Below, piece by piece: positions 43,616 to 53,430 of a stretch of 64,000 nt of DNA (the first letter of the stretch is position 1; each line of letters begins with the position of its first letter). Under the pieces are notes generated by a model. It was not told where the DNA came from, ran no database searches, and was given only the letters and a program-made list of their open reading frames with translations. Source of the stretch: Cercophora sp. LCS_1 (Eukaryota; Ascomycota; Sordariomycetes; Sordariales; Lasiosphaeriaceae); assembly GCA_036250225.1 (NCBI GenBank), contig JAPZLL010000029.1, positions 186,001-250,000 of the forward strand. The letters run 5' to 3'. The position numbers and the translations under genes were made by a program.

Positions 43616-44595
43616 ATGAAATCCTCACTTACCCTCCTCTTCATCCCCTCCGTCCTCGCAGCCCGCCCCTGCCCCGCCTCCCCGCAAGTCCAATGGACCA
43701 TCTCCGAATACACGTACGACGCGCCCGACCCAACAGCTCGCGGGCGGGCCGCCATCAACGCAGCAGTCGGTCTGTATCTGAGCACGGGAAGCGCCGAGCA
43801 CTCGTGTTTCGGCCAGTGGCCCGAGGCGTGGAATGGATGGTCAGCGGATAACGCGACGCTGATCTGGTCCTCGTGCATTAACAACCGCGGCCGCATGGAC
43901 GATACGACGGTGTCGTTTGCTATGGATTGGAGGACCAGAACGTTACATGCTGCGCATACGTTTGTTTGCTCGGATGGGGAGAGGAAGGGGTGAGTTTTCG
44001 TTTCTTTTCTTTTGTCCTTCGGGCGAGGATTGAGGAAATGCAAGGGTTAAAAAACTAGCTAACGGTTTAGACAAACGATTCTGTCTGGAGTGGAGGTCAA
44101 GTTGGATTTGGACTGTGGAGGGGATCCGCTGAGATGCCTGACCAAGGAGAGACGGATCCCGGTTACCACGGCGCCCAAGACAGTTGGGTGTGCGGATGTG
44201 TCATGGGAGGTTACCGGGTATGGTGGGCTGTATGATTTGTCAACTGGGGTGACGGCAAAGGAGGGAGCGGCGTTATTTACGCTCAAGGGGCTGGATGGCG
44301 GTGTGTATCGATGCGTCAGTGATGGCACAGGGGCGGGTGGAACTTGTGAGGGTGAGGTAGGGACTGCCAAGTTCGGGTTCGACAAGACGACCAAGATTCT
44401 CAGCATTGAACAGACCAAGAGCTGCTCCGGGTATGTTTTTCTGCAAGTGTCATGATGGGGCCTAGCTAACGACCTACTCTCAGCACTTCGGCGACGTTCA
44501 AGGGCGCGGTTTCAGTCCCAGCGTTTTGCTCGACAGGTGTCCCGCCTGATTGTGCAACTGACTCGACATTTTGGGTTGCTGGCAAGTCTGTATAA
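43616..44595 (+). CDS. secreted Cys-containing protein, family not recognised
   Basis: Exons are 43616-43989, 44071-44430 and 44484-44595, giving 281 aa. Donors are GTGAGT and GTATGT; acceptors are TTTAG and TCTCAG, and both junctions keep the frame. The signal peptide is MKSSLTLLFIPSVLAA. The mature part begins RPCPASPQVQWTISEYTYDA and carries conserved-looking cysteines (SCFGQW, SSCINNRG, FVCSDG, LDCGGDPLRC, YRCVSD, FCSTG, DCATD). No hydrophobic C-terminal tail is present, so it should be released. The regular Trp and Cys spacing suggests a disulfide-rich beta-sandwich; I cannot name it. The gene is coherent and intact. Confidence 0.78.
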
Positions 44596-45382
44596 ACAGG
44601 GAGCATTAAGGGGCAAACATTCGGAGGTAGAAGTCAGGGAGGATTGATTTGTTCGAAAGATGAGTAGGGGGCGAAAATGGGTATTAGACAAAGGGGATGC
44701 AAAACACGACCTCCGCTACACAAATACACTAAAAGAAACAGAGGAAATACCGTGTGTTGTGACAACATGGGCACACCTCTTCCTATCCTCGTGCCGTGTC
44801 GTCTTGTCGCCAGCGATAACCTGCTGCAGCTCCGGAGAGAAACACATTGTTGATACCCAGGAACTGGCCGAACTTGTAGAGGAGGCGGACGTCGGCCAGG
44901 TCACGGCCGGCGTTGATCAGACCCCCGGGGGTTGGCTGCGGCCGAATTGCAACCATCGGCGAAACGGATGCAACCTTCAAAAATGTCTGCTAGCGACGAA
45001 CGATACTCGCGTGCGATCCGAAAACACCTTTTCAAGGGTTGCGCGCAAGTGGACCTTTTACACGTCCGTCCACCTGTTGGCCTGTTTGCAGAGTCAGCTA
45101 TACTGCCCGCTCCAGCTGGCCGGCCGGTTTCGACCGATATGTTTGGCCGAAAGTCTCAGCGCTTATCGAAACTTCCCTGTGCCCGTCCCTCGAGGCAGCC
45201 TGCCACTTCCTACAGGATTGATAAGAGGAACCCTCGGCTTTTTTCTTCTCTTTTGTATGATGTGTCTTGCATTTTGTGTGGCTTGCTCTGTTTTGTTTCG
45301 CCTCAGCTGGTTTGTAGGCGTTTGTCCATCTCTCCCTTTCTCTTCATTGTCCGCATTTCATCATCTTCTTCCACCAGTTATC
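44596..45382. other. intergenic region and leader
   Basis: 787 bp. An open frame continues into the next gene from 44660, but it has no family features and would mask the signal peptide at 45383, so I treat it as promoter and 5' UTR. Confidence 0.5.
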
Positions 45383-46505
45383 ATGGCTCCCAAGCCCTCC
45401 GCCGCCATCTTCGCACTTCTAATATCTGTCTCTACCGTCCATGCTGTCGACAAAACCGACTTCCTCGACGGACCAATCCAGTCATGCGCCGATGTGGGAT
45501 GTCCGCCCAGACAGAGTGGTTTGGGCGTCGAGTGCAGAATCACAAATAAGACCTACGCCATGGTGGGCGTCTCCGATATTCCCGGAACGACGGGCCTGAA
45601 GTGGTTGGAGACAGCCGATGTCCGCGACACGGATAGGCGCCACTTTATCAGGGACTTTTACCTGGGAACGGACCCGGGGTTCAACATCAGCAGCACAAGG
45701 GCATGTGCCCTGTTTTTCGCCAACGTCAGCAGTAACGTCGAGTTCAAGCCAGATGAAATCTCAGGATCCCAGAGTGTCGCCCAGGGGACATGTGCCCAAG
45801 CCCTGAGCGAGCAGTGCGTTAGTCGCATGCTTGAACGCGCGAAAGGGGTGAATGTGCAGGGCATAAGCACTGATGCGGCGTGTGCGAAACTCAGGACGGC
45901 ATTTGAGGAAGATCTGGATGATGAGTGCGCTTCTTTTGCCACGGGGGCCTCGTGGGTGGGCATCGAGACAGCAGGTATGTTTATCACACTCTCCATCACT
46001 CTACAACCTGCAAGCCCTACCTCGAAGCAATGGGGGCTGACAAGGTATTTATAGCCTTGAGCGGACTGACTGCACCCCAGGCCATCACACCGCAGCAGAA
46101 CACATCTTCGAACTGCTGGCGCATCCAACCCAAGTCATACGACTTGACGCTGGTCATGACCATTGACAGGATCGTATGTACTCCCCACGTGCATGCTTCC
46201 ACTACCTGTGTGAGCTGTCGCTTACTGAGGGACTCTAGGGCAACGGGTTGATCAGCACTGCAGAGAAGCACATTTTCGCCATCACGCCAATCCTGACTGT
46301 CTTTTTTCCCTCTGGCAACAGGACAACGGTAAGCGCCATACAGTCCGACGCGCAGCTGACCTGCATGAGGGTCATTGATCTGGATGAACGCTCACTCGCA
46401 AATATGAGTCCAGGTGTTCCCGAGAGCGGGGCCTCACAGAGGGGCCTCGTGAGCGCGTCAGCGCTTCTAGTTGGTGCCACTTCATTGCTGCTTTCCATCA
46501 TGTGA
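45383..46505 (+). CDS. GPI-type secreted protein, family not recognised
   Basis: Exons are 45383-45974, 46055-46173 and 46239-46505, giving 325 aa. Both donors are GTATGT; acceptors are TATAG and TCTAG. The ATG at 45383 opens the signal peptide MAPKPSAAIFALLISVSTVHA. The body has paired cysteines (SCADVGCPP, ECRI, ACALFF, TCAQALSEQC, AACAKL, DECASF, NCWRI, TCMRV) and several Asn glycosylation sites. The C-terminus after SGASQRG is hydrophobic (LVSASALLVGATSLLLSIM), a GPI-anchor type signal. It is probably a surface protein. I know of no named domain. Splicing is essential: the first intron carries stops in frame. Confidence 0.78.
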
Positions 46506-46988
46506 TCCCCATTGTCACACTCGGTCTTTTCTTCATTAGCGGAGTTAGGTTGCGGATTTTGGTGGGACTGGTACTTCGCTCGGACGGCGTTTGCTGTGTT
46601 CATTGGCGTTAGATACCTCTGATCGAGTCTTGCAGACATCTGGGAATGGAAGATGCATTTCCTTTTGCTGCTGCCTATCGCTACCATCGTCTGGAATTAT
46701 ATCCGAAACTTGCTCTTATAGTTGATAGGCTGTCGTCCATCCCGCCACACCCTCAGACCTGTCGTAAGTAGAAGGATCAACGGTTCGGTCTTGTTCGCAT
46801 TCCCTAAGCCAATCGCTGTAGACAGCAATGACAACATTCGGACTTCTGTCCGAACTTTGATCGGCAACATGCAACCTCGGACAATCCTACATTCTCAGGT
46901 AAGGTATAAAGAGGGTGGGCGCTTCGGAGCGAGATCGAAACAACCGTTGCCAGAACAACTTAGCAGCAAGTAGAACACCACCGCCAAC
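46506..46988. other. promoter region of the ten-Cys protein gene
   Basis: 483 bp with a TATA box at 46905. No other feature is seen. Confidence 0.45.
46905..46910 (+). promoter_or_regulatory. TATA box of the ten-Cys small secreted protein gene
   Basis: TATAAA, 79 bp before the ATG at 46989; it supports the reality of this small gene. Confidence 0.55.
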
Positions 46989-47302
46989 ATGAAGCTTTCC
47001 ATGCTCACAATCTCCCTCGGTCTCATCGGCATTGGCCATGCTTCATCCCAGGTGCGTTCCCCTGGCTCACGTCTTCAAGATGTAGTTTCTCATCCCAACA
47101 GGCGGAGGCCGAATTCTCGTCCAGCGGCGAGATCATCAAGCGATCCGACGGAAGCTACGTCCTCGTCCCACGCCTCGCCGGCTTGGACGAACGCATGCCA
47201 CCCTGCGTGGAATGCAAGTGCACCGGGTTCGAGGGACCCTGCTGCTGTACATTTGGGCACCCCTGCTGTGGAAGTCCTCCCTGTCCCAACTGTCCTCCAT
47301 GA
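46989..47302 (+). CDS. small secreted protein with ten cysteines (effector-like)
   Basis: Two exons, 46989-47051 and 47102-47302, give 87 aa. The 50-nt intron runs GTGCGT...AACAG with phase 0. Exon 1 is the signal peptide (MKLSMLTISLGLIGIGHASS). Exon 2 reads out of frame with the open frame that continues exon 1, so the gene is invisible to simple ORF calls. A propeptide-like stretch ends in KR (IIKR), a probable Kex2 site. The mature part has ten cysteines in the last 40 residues: PPCVECKC, GPCCCTFGHPCCG and SPPCPNCPP. The density and CC/CxC pattern recall metal-binding or knottin-like peptides, but no family is recognised. A TATA box lies 79 bp upstream; a 26-T run starts 25 bp after the stop. 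Confidence 0.72.
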
Positions 47303-47321
47303 GCGCGACATCCTGTTATCG

Positions 47322-47352
<31 letters not shown>

Positions 47353-47652
47353 CGTCGCGTCCAGGATGCACGTACTCAGAGTTTTCTCCAAATTCAGGCC
47401 TTTCTTCAAGACCTCATCCCAACATGACCACATCCCTGGAACACGAGTCATGTAGAACAAAAAGAATGGATATCACTCTACGAACCATAAACCAAGCATG
47501 ATACTGGTACAATCCAACGACCGACGCAATGACCCGCGCCGTTCACCCGAACCCCCCAACTCCCAACAATCATGGCAATGCAAACATGAAACATCATCGT
47601 GTCCAACCATCTCCATCCCACCACGCACCATCCCTGTTCCTGCTCATCCATC
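47303..47652. other. convergent 3' region with T26 tract
   Basis: 350 bp between two facing stops. Apart from the T tract at 47327-47352 nothing is seen. Confidence 0.5.
47327..47352 (+). repeat. 26-T homopolymer
   Basis: An uninterrupted run of 26 T in the 3' flank of the ten-Cys gene. Confidence 0.9.
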
Positions 47653-48608
47653 TTAAAACATCATCGTCACACCAAACACGGCCATAACCGCCGCCATCCC
47701 GACTCCGTACATGGACGTAGGCGCGGTCATCCCCGCCCCGGCAATCGCACTGCCATTGGAGCTGAATCCCTGTCCGCCATTGGAATTGGTATCGATGGTG
47801 AAGAAGGTCGCGCCGATAGCAGGGCCCAGACCGAGTTGGCCACGCCAGCGGGAGAGCTGTTGTTATTCATCAGCATCACTCACTTTGTTTCGGGAAATAA
47901 AAAAAAAAAAAAGGGAAACTCACATTCCAGTTGGCCGTCTCGAGCTCCATGCCGACCGAGGCAAAGCTGGCCGTGTTGAACCGGGGCGGCTGCGTGTACA
48001 GGGCGTAGATAAAGCGGTGCACGCCCGTGTTGGCCAGCGGCGCCGGGGGCGTGAATTGGGTGTGAGGCGCAAAGTTTTGAGGGGCGACGGTCAGACGCTG
48101 GGCGGTGGGCAGGACCGACGACATGACGTTTGCGACGGTGTAGTTGCCGGCCAGGTAGTGGCGGAGTGTTCGGGCGTTGGGGTTATTTCGAGAGGGCGCG
48201 TCGGCGTCAAGCTGCATGTCCGCGTCAGTTCAGTCCCTTCCTCCTATTATGACGTGCTGAGTTCCCGAGATGAAGGCAAAAACGTACCAGGTAAATGAGG
48301 TATCGCGTTGCCGCCGTAATGTTGGTCGCATTGTTGAGGTTCTCCACGCTGAACTCGAGCGGCGCCTGGGCAGCCTCGGTAACTGTCAGACTGGCGCCCG
48401 GAACAAGGAGCTCGCTGTGGCCGTCGGTGCCGGCGCGGTAGCTGACGTAGAAGGACACGGAGGGGTCGAGGGCGGCGATGATCTCGGGCACAATGGCTGA
48501 CTGCTGGAAGCGGTTCTTGAAGTCGAGCGTGCTGACCGAGACAGCATTGTCGTCGGCAAGGGCGACGCTGGCAAGCGCCAGGGTGACGAGGGCGGCTGGC
48601 GAGAACAT
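47653..48608 (-). CDS. secreted PEBP-fold protein with hydrophobic tail
   Basis: Exons are 48288-48608, 47924-48211 and 47653-47856, giving 270 aa; all junctions are phase 0 with GTACGT and GTGAGT donors. Intron 2 holds an A14-15 run. The signal peptide is MFSPAALVTLALASVALA. The phosphatidylethanolamine-binding protein core is recognised by LDADAPSRNNPNAR, LRHYLAGNY, PAPLANTGVHRFIYALYTQP and FNTASF. Exon 3 adds LGPAIGATFFTIDTN, a Ser/Gly linker and a hydrophobic end (MYGVGMAAVMAVFGVTMMF) like a GPI signal. PEBPs bind phospholipid head groups or act as inhibitors; secreted fungal forms are poorly understood. It is probably a surface ligand-binding protein. Confidence 0.88.
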
Positions 48609-50178
48609 GGCGAAGAAAAAAAAGACTCGGACTGGCGAGCTGAAAATTGGAGGTAATACACAAACAGGGTGTCCAGCACCAGCAGAATCGAAAGGCCGAA
48701 GGGCGGGGTGGGTTGTCGACGAAAACAACAAAAAAAAATGTCCGATGATCGATCAAGCGAGAAGGACGGGAAGGACGACGACGCGGGGGTGCGTCGCCAG
48801 GTTTTATTATAACAAGTGCTGGAGAGACATGGCTCAGACCTCAGACGCTCGGAGACAAAGGTCGCCGGCGAGCGGTACATGGCAAAACATGCGGGACGGC
48901 GATCATAGGCCAGCGAGGGCGGAAACCGGCACAGGGGCTTAGCAAACGCTGCGTCGGGGGCTGCTCCGGGCGTAGAATGGCAGGCGTTCCACCCGCCAAG
49001 GGGCTATCACACAGTCTTGGCGCCTCAATCGCGGTTTCACCCTCCTGGAGAGATCCGACGACCCCTGCCCCTGTGGGGTTTCAGCCAATGGGCGCGTGGG
49101 AGGGCCCAAAATCCCCGATCTTCATCATCGCCCAACTTTCACGATGCCATCATTGCCGGACTCAGAGGTAGTCGATGTTGAGTGTTTAATTTCGGGATTG
49201 GTTTCATTGAATTTCTGTCCCGACTCTTCTTTTGGCCTGGACCTCAACAGCACCAACCTCGCCAGTTTGCTCCCGCCAAGACCTGGGAATGCACCTGTCT
49301 GAAACACGCACTCGCTGCCAAACCCCAGGCTCATTTTCCTGTACCAAGACGATTCAACCCACGGGCCCTCAGCCATTCTCGGCGTCGATTGCAACCGGGA
49401 TGGCATTGGCACCCTTTCAACACCAATCTTCCCGTTCTGGAATGCCGATAACCGTCCTTTTGTCCCAGACGCAACGTCAAACTCGTGGATCCATTGGCTG
49501 TCACGCACCAGCCCTATCGAATGACGGCCAAGACTTATGGGGGATGCGGTCTGGGAAGCGCTTCAGAACGACGGCACAATTCAACTGAGGATTCGTCTCA
49601 ATCCTTCAGCAACACAACATCGCGATGCATTTTGTCGCAGCCGAGTCTGAGCACCGTTCTTCTCGTTGTCGCATCTCAGTTGGCCATGGAAGCTTTTGGT
49701 CCTCGAAAACTGCGGTAACAATGGCCGAGGGCATGGCTCTCGGCGACTGCAGGTCTTGGAGTCTCAATGGAGGAATGCATCCGTCACAGACTCCTGGGCG
49801 ATGACCGAAATCTAATGACCCCCCCACCTCTGGCGTCGGTTGCGCCGATGGTTATCGGTAGTGTGTTGGCACGCTACGGCACAAACGACGTCACCGGTGT
49901 TGACTAACACGGTACCGGTCACCAAAGCTAGCCATTAGCTGGACCCGATACGTCGACAGCTCGAAACCAGGAAGCTGTCAAGCTGTCAAATGACTCGCCC
50001 AAGAGACCGGCAGCAATAGGAAGTGGTGTGCAGGATATCTCCTGCCTGCATCGGTTGAATGTCCTTTCCCTCGCTTGGGTGCTTGCAAGTTGCGTCTGCA
50101 ACCCCTCGTTCAACCTCCTCGTCATCCCGCCCACCAACGTCTCTCCTGAGACTCAGCAACCAAAACGCCACGTCCACG
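48609..50178. other. 1.6-kb divergent intergenic region, no gene seen
   Basis: Separates the PEBP and CYTH-like genes. Several short frames overlap on both strands around 49.1-49.6 kb, without signal peptide or motif. Confidence 0.5.
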
Positions 50179-51006
50179 ATGAAGCCAACCCTCACACTTG
50201 CCGTGTTCAGCGCGACAGCCCTCGCAGCAAGCAAACTGAACCCCAGCTACGAAATCCACTTCCTCCTCGACCCCAGCGTCGTGCTGGCCCCCTCCACCGA
50301 TGCGTCCTCCTCCTTCTCACTAGACACCTACTCCCTAATCCCGCCCCTCCTCTCCGCCTTCTCCATGTCAACCACCACCCTCCAAATGTCAATCCAATAC
50401 CTCGACACCCCGTCGCAAACCCTCTACAACGCCGGCTGGTCCCCACGCATCCGCAAACTCGAGACGTCGTCCCCTTCCACCTACGAACTGACCTACAAGA
50501 AGCGATACCCCATCGCATCGGGTATCAACGCCGCGCTCGAAACCGCCAAATCCGAGGGCTTCACATCCTCTTCGCCGTTCGACGGCCAAGTGGAATGGGG
50601 ATGGGCCAATCAAACCCTCTCCGTTTCGGACAAAAAAGATGTAAAAATCAAGGGATACAGCGGGCTGGAGATGCCGGATGCCGAGGATTCAAAACGGGTG
50701 TTGCGGGATGAAGCGCCGGGGCTGTTTGGTCTTGTGGACGAGTTAGATGAGGCGAGGGTTTATGGACCGGTGAGGGCGAGACGGTCGGTTGGGGAGTGGG
50801 AGGGCGAGGAGGTGGATGTGGAGGTGTGGGAGGTTAGGACTGAGGATGGGGAAGGGCTGGAGGGCCTGGTTGAGGTTAGTTTCAAGACGAAGGGGTATAC
50901 GGATGCCGTGAGTAGACGGGATGCTTTGGTGCATTTTTTGGCGAAGAGGGGGTGGTTGGTCGAGAGGGATTCGTTGAAGACGGGGTTGATTATGGGGAGG
51001 TATTAG
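50179..51006 (+). CDS. secreted CYTH-like (triphosphate tunnel-like) protein
   Basis: A single exon of 275 aa. The ATG at 50179 opens the signal peptide MKPTLTLAVFSATALAAS; the upstream part of the frame is leader. The mature chain starts LNPSYEIHFLLDPSVVL, then MSIQYLDTPSQTLYNAGWSPRIRKLE and YELTYKKRYPI. Alternating charged strands with R-x-R-K and Y-K-K-R are the pattern of the CYTH/TTM fold, where basic side chains line a tunnel for phosphate-rich ligands. An acidic middle with RARR and a C-terminal domain (VEVSFKTKGY) follow. The assignment is by pattern only. A secreted CYTH-like protein could bind polyphosphate or nucleotides; activity is unproven, and the ExExK motif is replaced by EIHF. 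Confidence 0.62.
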   Translation: MKPTLTLAVFSATALAASKLNPSYEIHFLLDPSVVLAPSTDASSSFSLDTYSLIPPLLSAFSMSTTTLQMSIQYLDTPSQTLYNAGWSPRIRKLETSSPSTYELTYKKRYPIASGINAALETAKSEGFTSSSPFDGQVEWGWANQTLSVSDKKDVKIKGYSGLEMPDAEDSKRVLRDEAPGLFGLVDELDEARVYGPVRARRSVGEWEGEEVDVEVWEVRTEDGEGLEGLVEVSFKTKGYTDAVSRRDALVHFLAKRGWLVERDSLKTGLIMGRY

Positions 51007-51739
51007 GGTTGCTGGAAGGGATGGGGTGAGGTTGTTGGTGGTTAGATGTGAAGGTGCGGTGAAGGTGATGAGGGATTTCAGCTTCGGACATCACCGTTGC
51101 TTGTTAGGTTGTTGTGTATTTTCAACTGGATAGGCCTATATGGCGTCAATGTCAGCGATGCTAGAAGGTGGTGTAGTGACCGAGTTGCAGCTTCTCAAAG
51201 AAAGTTCTGGAAGCGAATCACAAAGCCCGGTGTCAACATGAGGAGCAAGCAACACCCGTTCCAGGTCCTTGGCACGGCGCCATCAGGCAGAATTTGCGGA
51301 GTGGTCTGATGGGTGTTACAGTGCCAAGCGCAATCCTCCCTCGTGCAGTCGAATCCCGTCGCTCGGGCTCAGGCCATCACACCACCGCTTAGCTCGCTTG
51401 CAGCGAGGGTTGCAGCACGGGTTCGTTTTCTGTGGCTGGGGTGCCGGCACACGCAAAGTCCAAGCCCTTTTTCGCACTTTTTTGCTGGAGGTGCACGATT
51501 AGCGAGCCCGGTACCAGAAACCGCATCTCCGTGAACCGGCGATTCAGCACAAGTTTTGGGTGGAAGACACGGAACCCACCGCCGTCGGACAGGGTGGAAT
51601 TGCCATATCCGGAAAACCACTTGATATAAAAGTCTGCAGCTTCTCAGTCGCACAGCATGTTCTGGGATATTAAGTCACCAAACACACGTTACATAAGATT
51701 GACACAGACACTGTTGACTCGTTTGCACCAACCGCCATC
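51007..51739. other. intergenic, no gene seen
   Basis: 733 bp. A tRNA-like B-box word near 51348 was examined and rejected. The end is the MFS promoter. Confidence 0.5.
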
Positions 51740-53278
51740 ATGGGTGTCCCATCGGACAGCGAAAACGCCATGAAGCCAATAGACGCCATTCCCAACGACG
51801 TCGACCCCGATGCGGGTCTAAGTCCCGAGGAGCGGGAGGCCATTGTACGTTTTTGTCTACTCTCCCATTTGTTTATCAGCGTCACTAACAACATACGCCA
51901 GGAACGCAAACTCGTCCGCCGCCTCGACTACAAACTCATCCCCTGGCTATGCATCCTCTACCTCCTCGCCTTTCTCGACCGCGCCAACATTGGCAACGCC
52001 AAAATCGCCGGCTTGACACACGACCTCGGCCTCTCAACCGCGCAATTCAACGCGACCCTCACCATCTTCTTCGTATCCTACTCCGTCTTTGAGCCCCTGA
52101 CCAACGTCCTCCTCAAGCGCCTGCGCCCCTCCATCTTCATCCCCCTCATCATGGTCTCCTGGGGCATCACCATGACCCTCATGGGCCTAGTGACCAACTA
52201 CACCGGCCTGATGATCGCACGCTGGTTCCTCGGCCTGACCGAAGCGGGCCTCTTCCCCGGCATCAACTACTACCTCTCGTGCTGGTACCGTCGCCAGGAA
52301 TTCGGCATCCGCGCAGCCCTGTTCTTCTCCTCGGCCGCCATCTCCGGCTCGTTTGGCGGCTTGCTGGCAGCCGCAATCGAGCAAATGGCCGGCGTGGGCG
52401 GTAAACCAGGCTGGGCATGGATTTTCATCCTCGAAGGCTTGCTCACCGTCCTTTTCGGCATCGCGTCCTTCTGGTTCGTGTACGATTTCCCGTCCGAAGC
52501 CAAGTTCCTCTCCCCCGACGACCGGGCCCGTGTGCTGCGGCGGTTACGCGCCGACAAGCAATCCTCCGCCGAGCACGAGTCGTTTTCGTCCACGGCGTTT
52601 TGGTCCTCGGTCAAGGACTGGAAGATGTGGATCGGCATGGCGATTTACATGGGCACGACGGTCCCGCTGTACGCGTTTAGCATCTTTTTGCCGACCATCA
52701 TCAAGGATCTCGGATGGGGACGGACGACGGTGCAGACGCAGCTGTATAGCGTGCCGCCGTATGTGGTTGCCGCGCTGTTGACGGTTGTGGTTGGGTGGGC
52801 GGCCGATCGTACGCGCACGAGGGGTGTGTACAATCTGGCGAGTAGTTTGTTGGGGAGCGTGGGGTTTATCATGCTCCTGGCGACGAATCATCCCGGTGTG
52901 CAGTATGCCGGCACGTTTTTGGGCGCGATGGGGATTTATCCCTGCATCAGCAACACGATTACCTGGATGGCGAATAATGTCGAGGGCGTGTATCGACGCG
53001 GTGTGGTGTTGGGGTTTGTGATTGGGTGGGGTAACTTGAATGGCATTGTCAGCTCCAATATCTACTTCAGGCCGCCGAATTACAAGGAGGGGCATGGGGT
53101 TGTGTTGGCTTTCTTGTTGGTATTTTTGTCAGGCGGGAGTTTGTTGATGACGATATTGTTGAGGTTGGAGAATCGGAGGAGGGCGTTGGGAAAGAGAGAT
53201 TATTTGGTGGAGGGCAAATCGGAGGAGGAGATCAGGGAGTTGGGCGATTGGCGGCCGGACTTTGTGTATACGACATAA
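51740..53278 (+). CDS. MFS transporter, anion:cation symporter (allantoate/nicotinate permease) family
   Basis: Exons are 51740-51844 and 51902-53278, giving 493 aa. The 57-nt intron (GTACGT, CTAAC branch, CCAG) has no stop and keeps the frame, so an unspliced form with 19 extra residues is possible. Family hallmarks follow: ERKLVRRLDYKLIPWLCILYLLAFLDRANIGNAK, FEPLTNVLLKRLRPS and RWFLGLTEAGLFPGINYYLSCWY. Then come FILEGLLTVLFGIASF, a loop after DFPSEAKFLSPDDRARVLRRL, and GWGNLNGIVSSNIYF near the end. Twelve membrane helices are expected. Members take up vitamins, allantoate or other organic anions at the plasma membrane. No linked catabolic gene identifies the substrate. The gene is intact. 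Confidence 0.93.
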   Translation: MGVPSDSENAMKPIDAIPNDVDPDAGLSPEEREAIVRFCLLSHLFISVTNNIRQERKLVRRLDYKLIPWLCILYLLAFLDRANIGNAKIAGLTHDLGLSTAQFNATLTIFFVSYSVFEPLTNVLLKRLRPSIFIPLIMVSWGITMTLMGLVTNYTGLMIARWFLGLTEAGLFPGINYYLSCWYRRQEFGIRAALFFSSAAISGSFGGLLAAAIEQMAGVGGKPGWAWIFILEGLLTVLFGIASFWFVYDFPSEAKFLSPDDRARVLRRLRADKQSSAEHESFSSTAFWSSVKDWKMWIGMAIYMGTTVPLYAFSIFLPTIIKDLGWGRTTVQTQLYSVPPYVVAALLTVVVGWAADRTRTRGVYNLASSLLGSVGFIMLLATNHPGVQYAGTFLGAMGIYPCISNTITWMANNVEGVYRRGVVLGFVIGWGNLNGIVSSNIYFRPPNYKEGHGVVLAFLLVFLSGGSLLMTILLRLENRRRALGKRDYLVEGKSEEEIRELGDWRPDFVYTT

Positions 53279-53430
53279 TAACTGTGAAGGGTTATGAGTG
53301 ATGAAGCGTGGCATGGGTGCAGCATGAGCGTGGAGCATGGTGGTTTTTTGCTTTGTTTTCATGTCATAGACTAGCTCTAGACGGAAGGCGCTAATGATTA
53401 TTGACATCCCCTTTCCTTTCATACTTCAGC

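Noticed and set aside
44660..45382. N-terminal extension of the GPI-type protein at 45383
   Set aside because: It would bury a strong signal peptide and has no family features; treated as leader.
51295..51375. tRNA-like A and B box words (GAGTGGTCTGA and TCGAATCCC)
   Set aside because: The T-stem bases do not pair and no cloverleaf can be drawn; likely chance.
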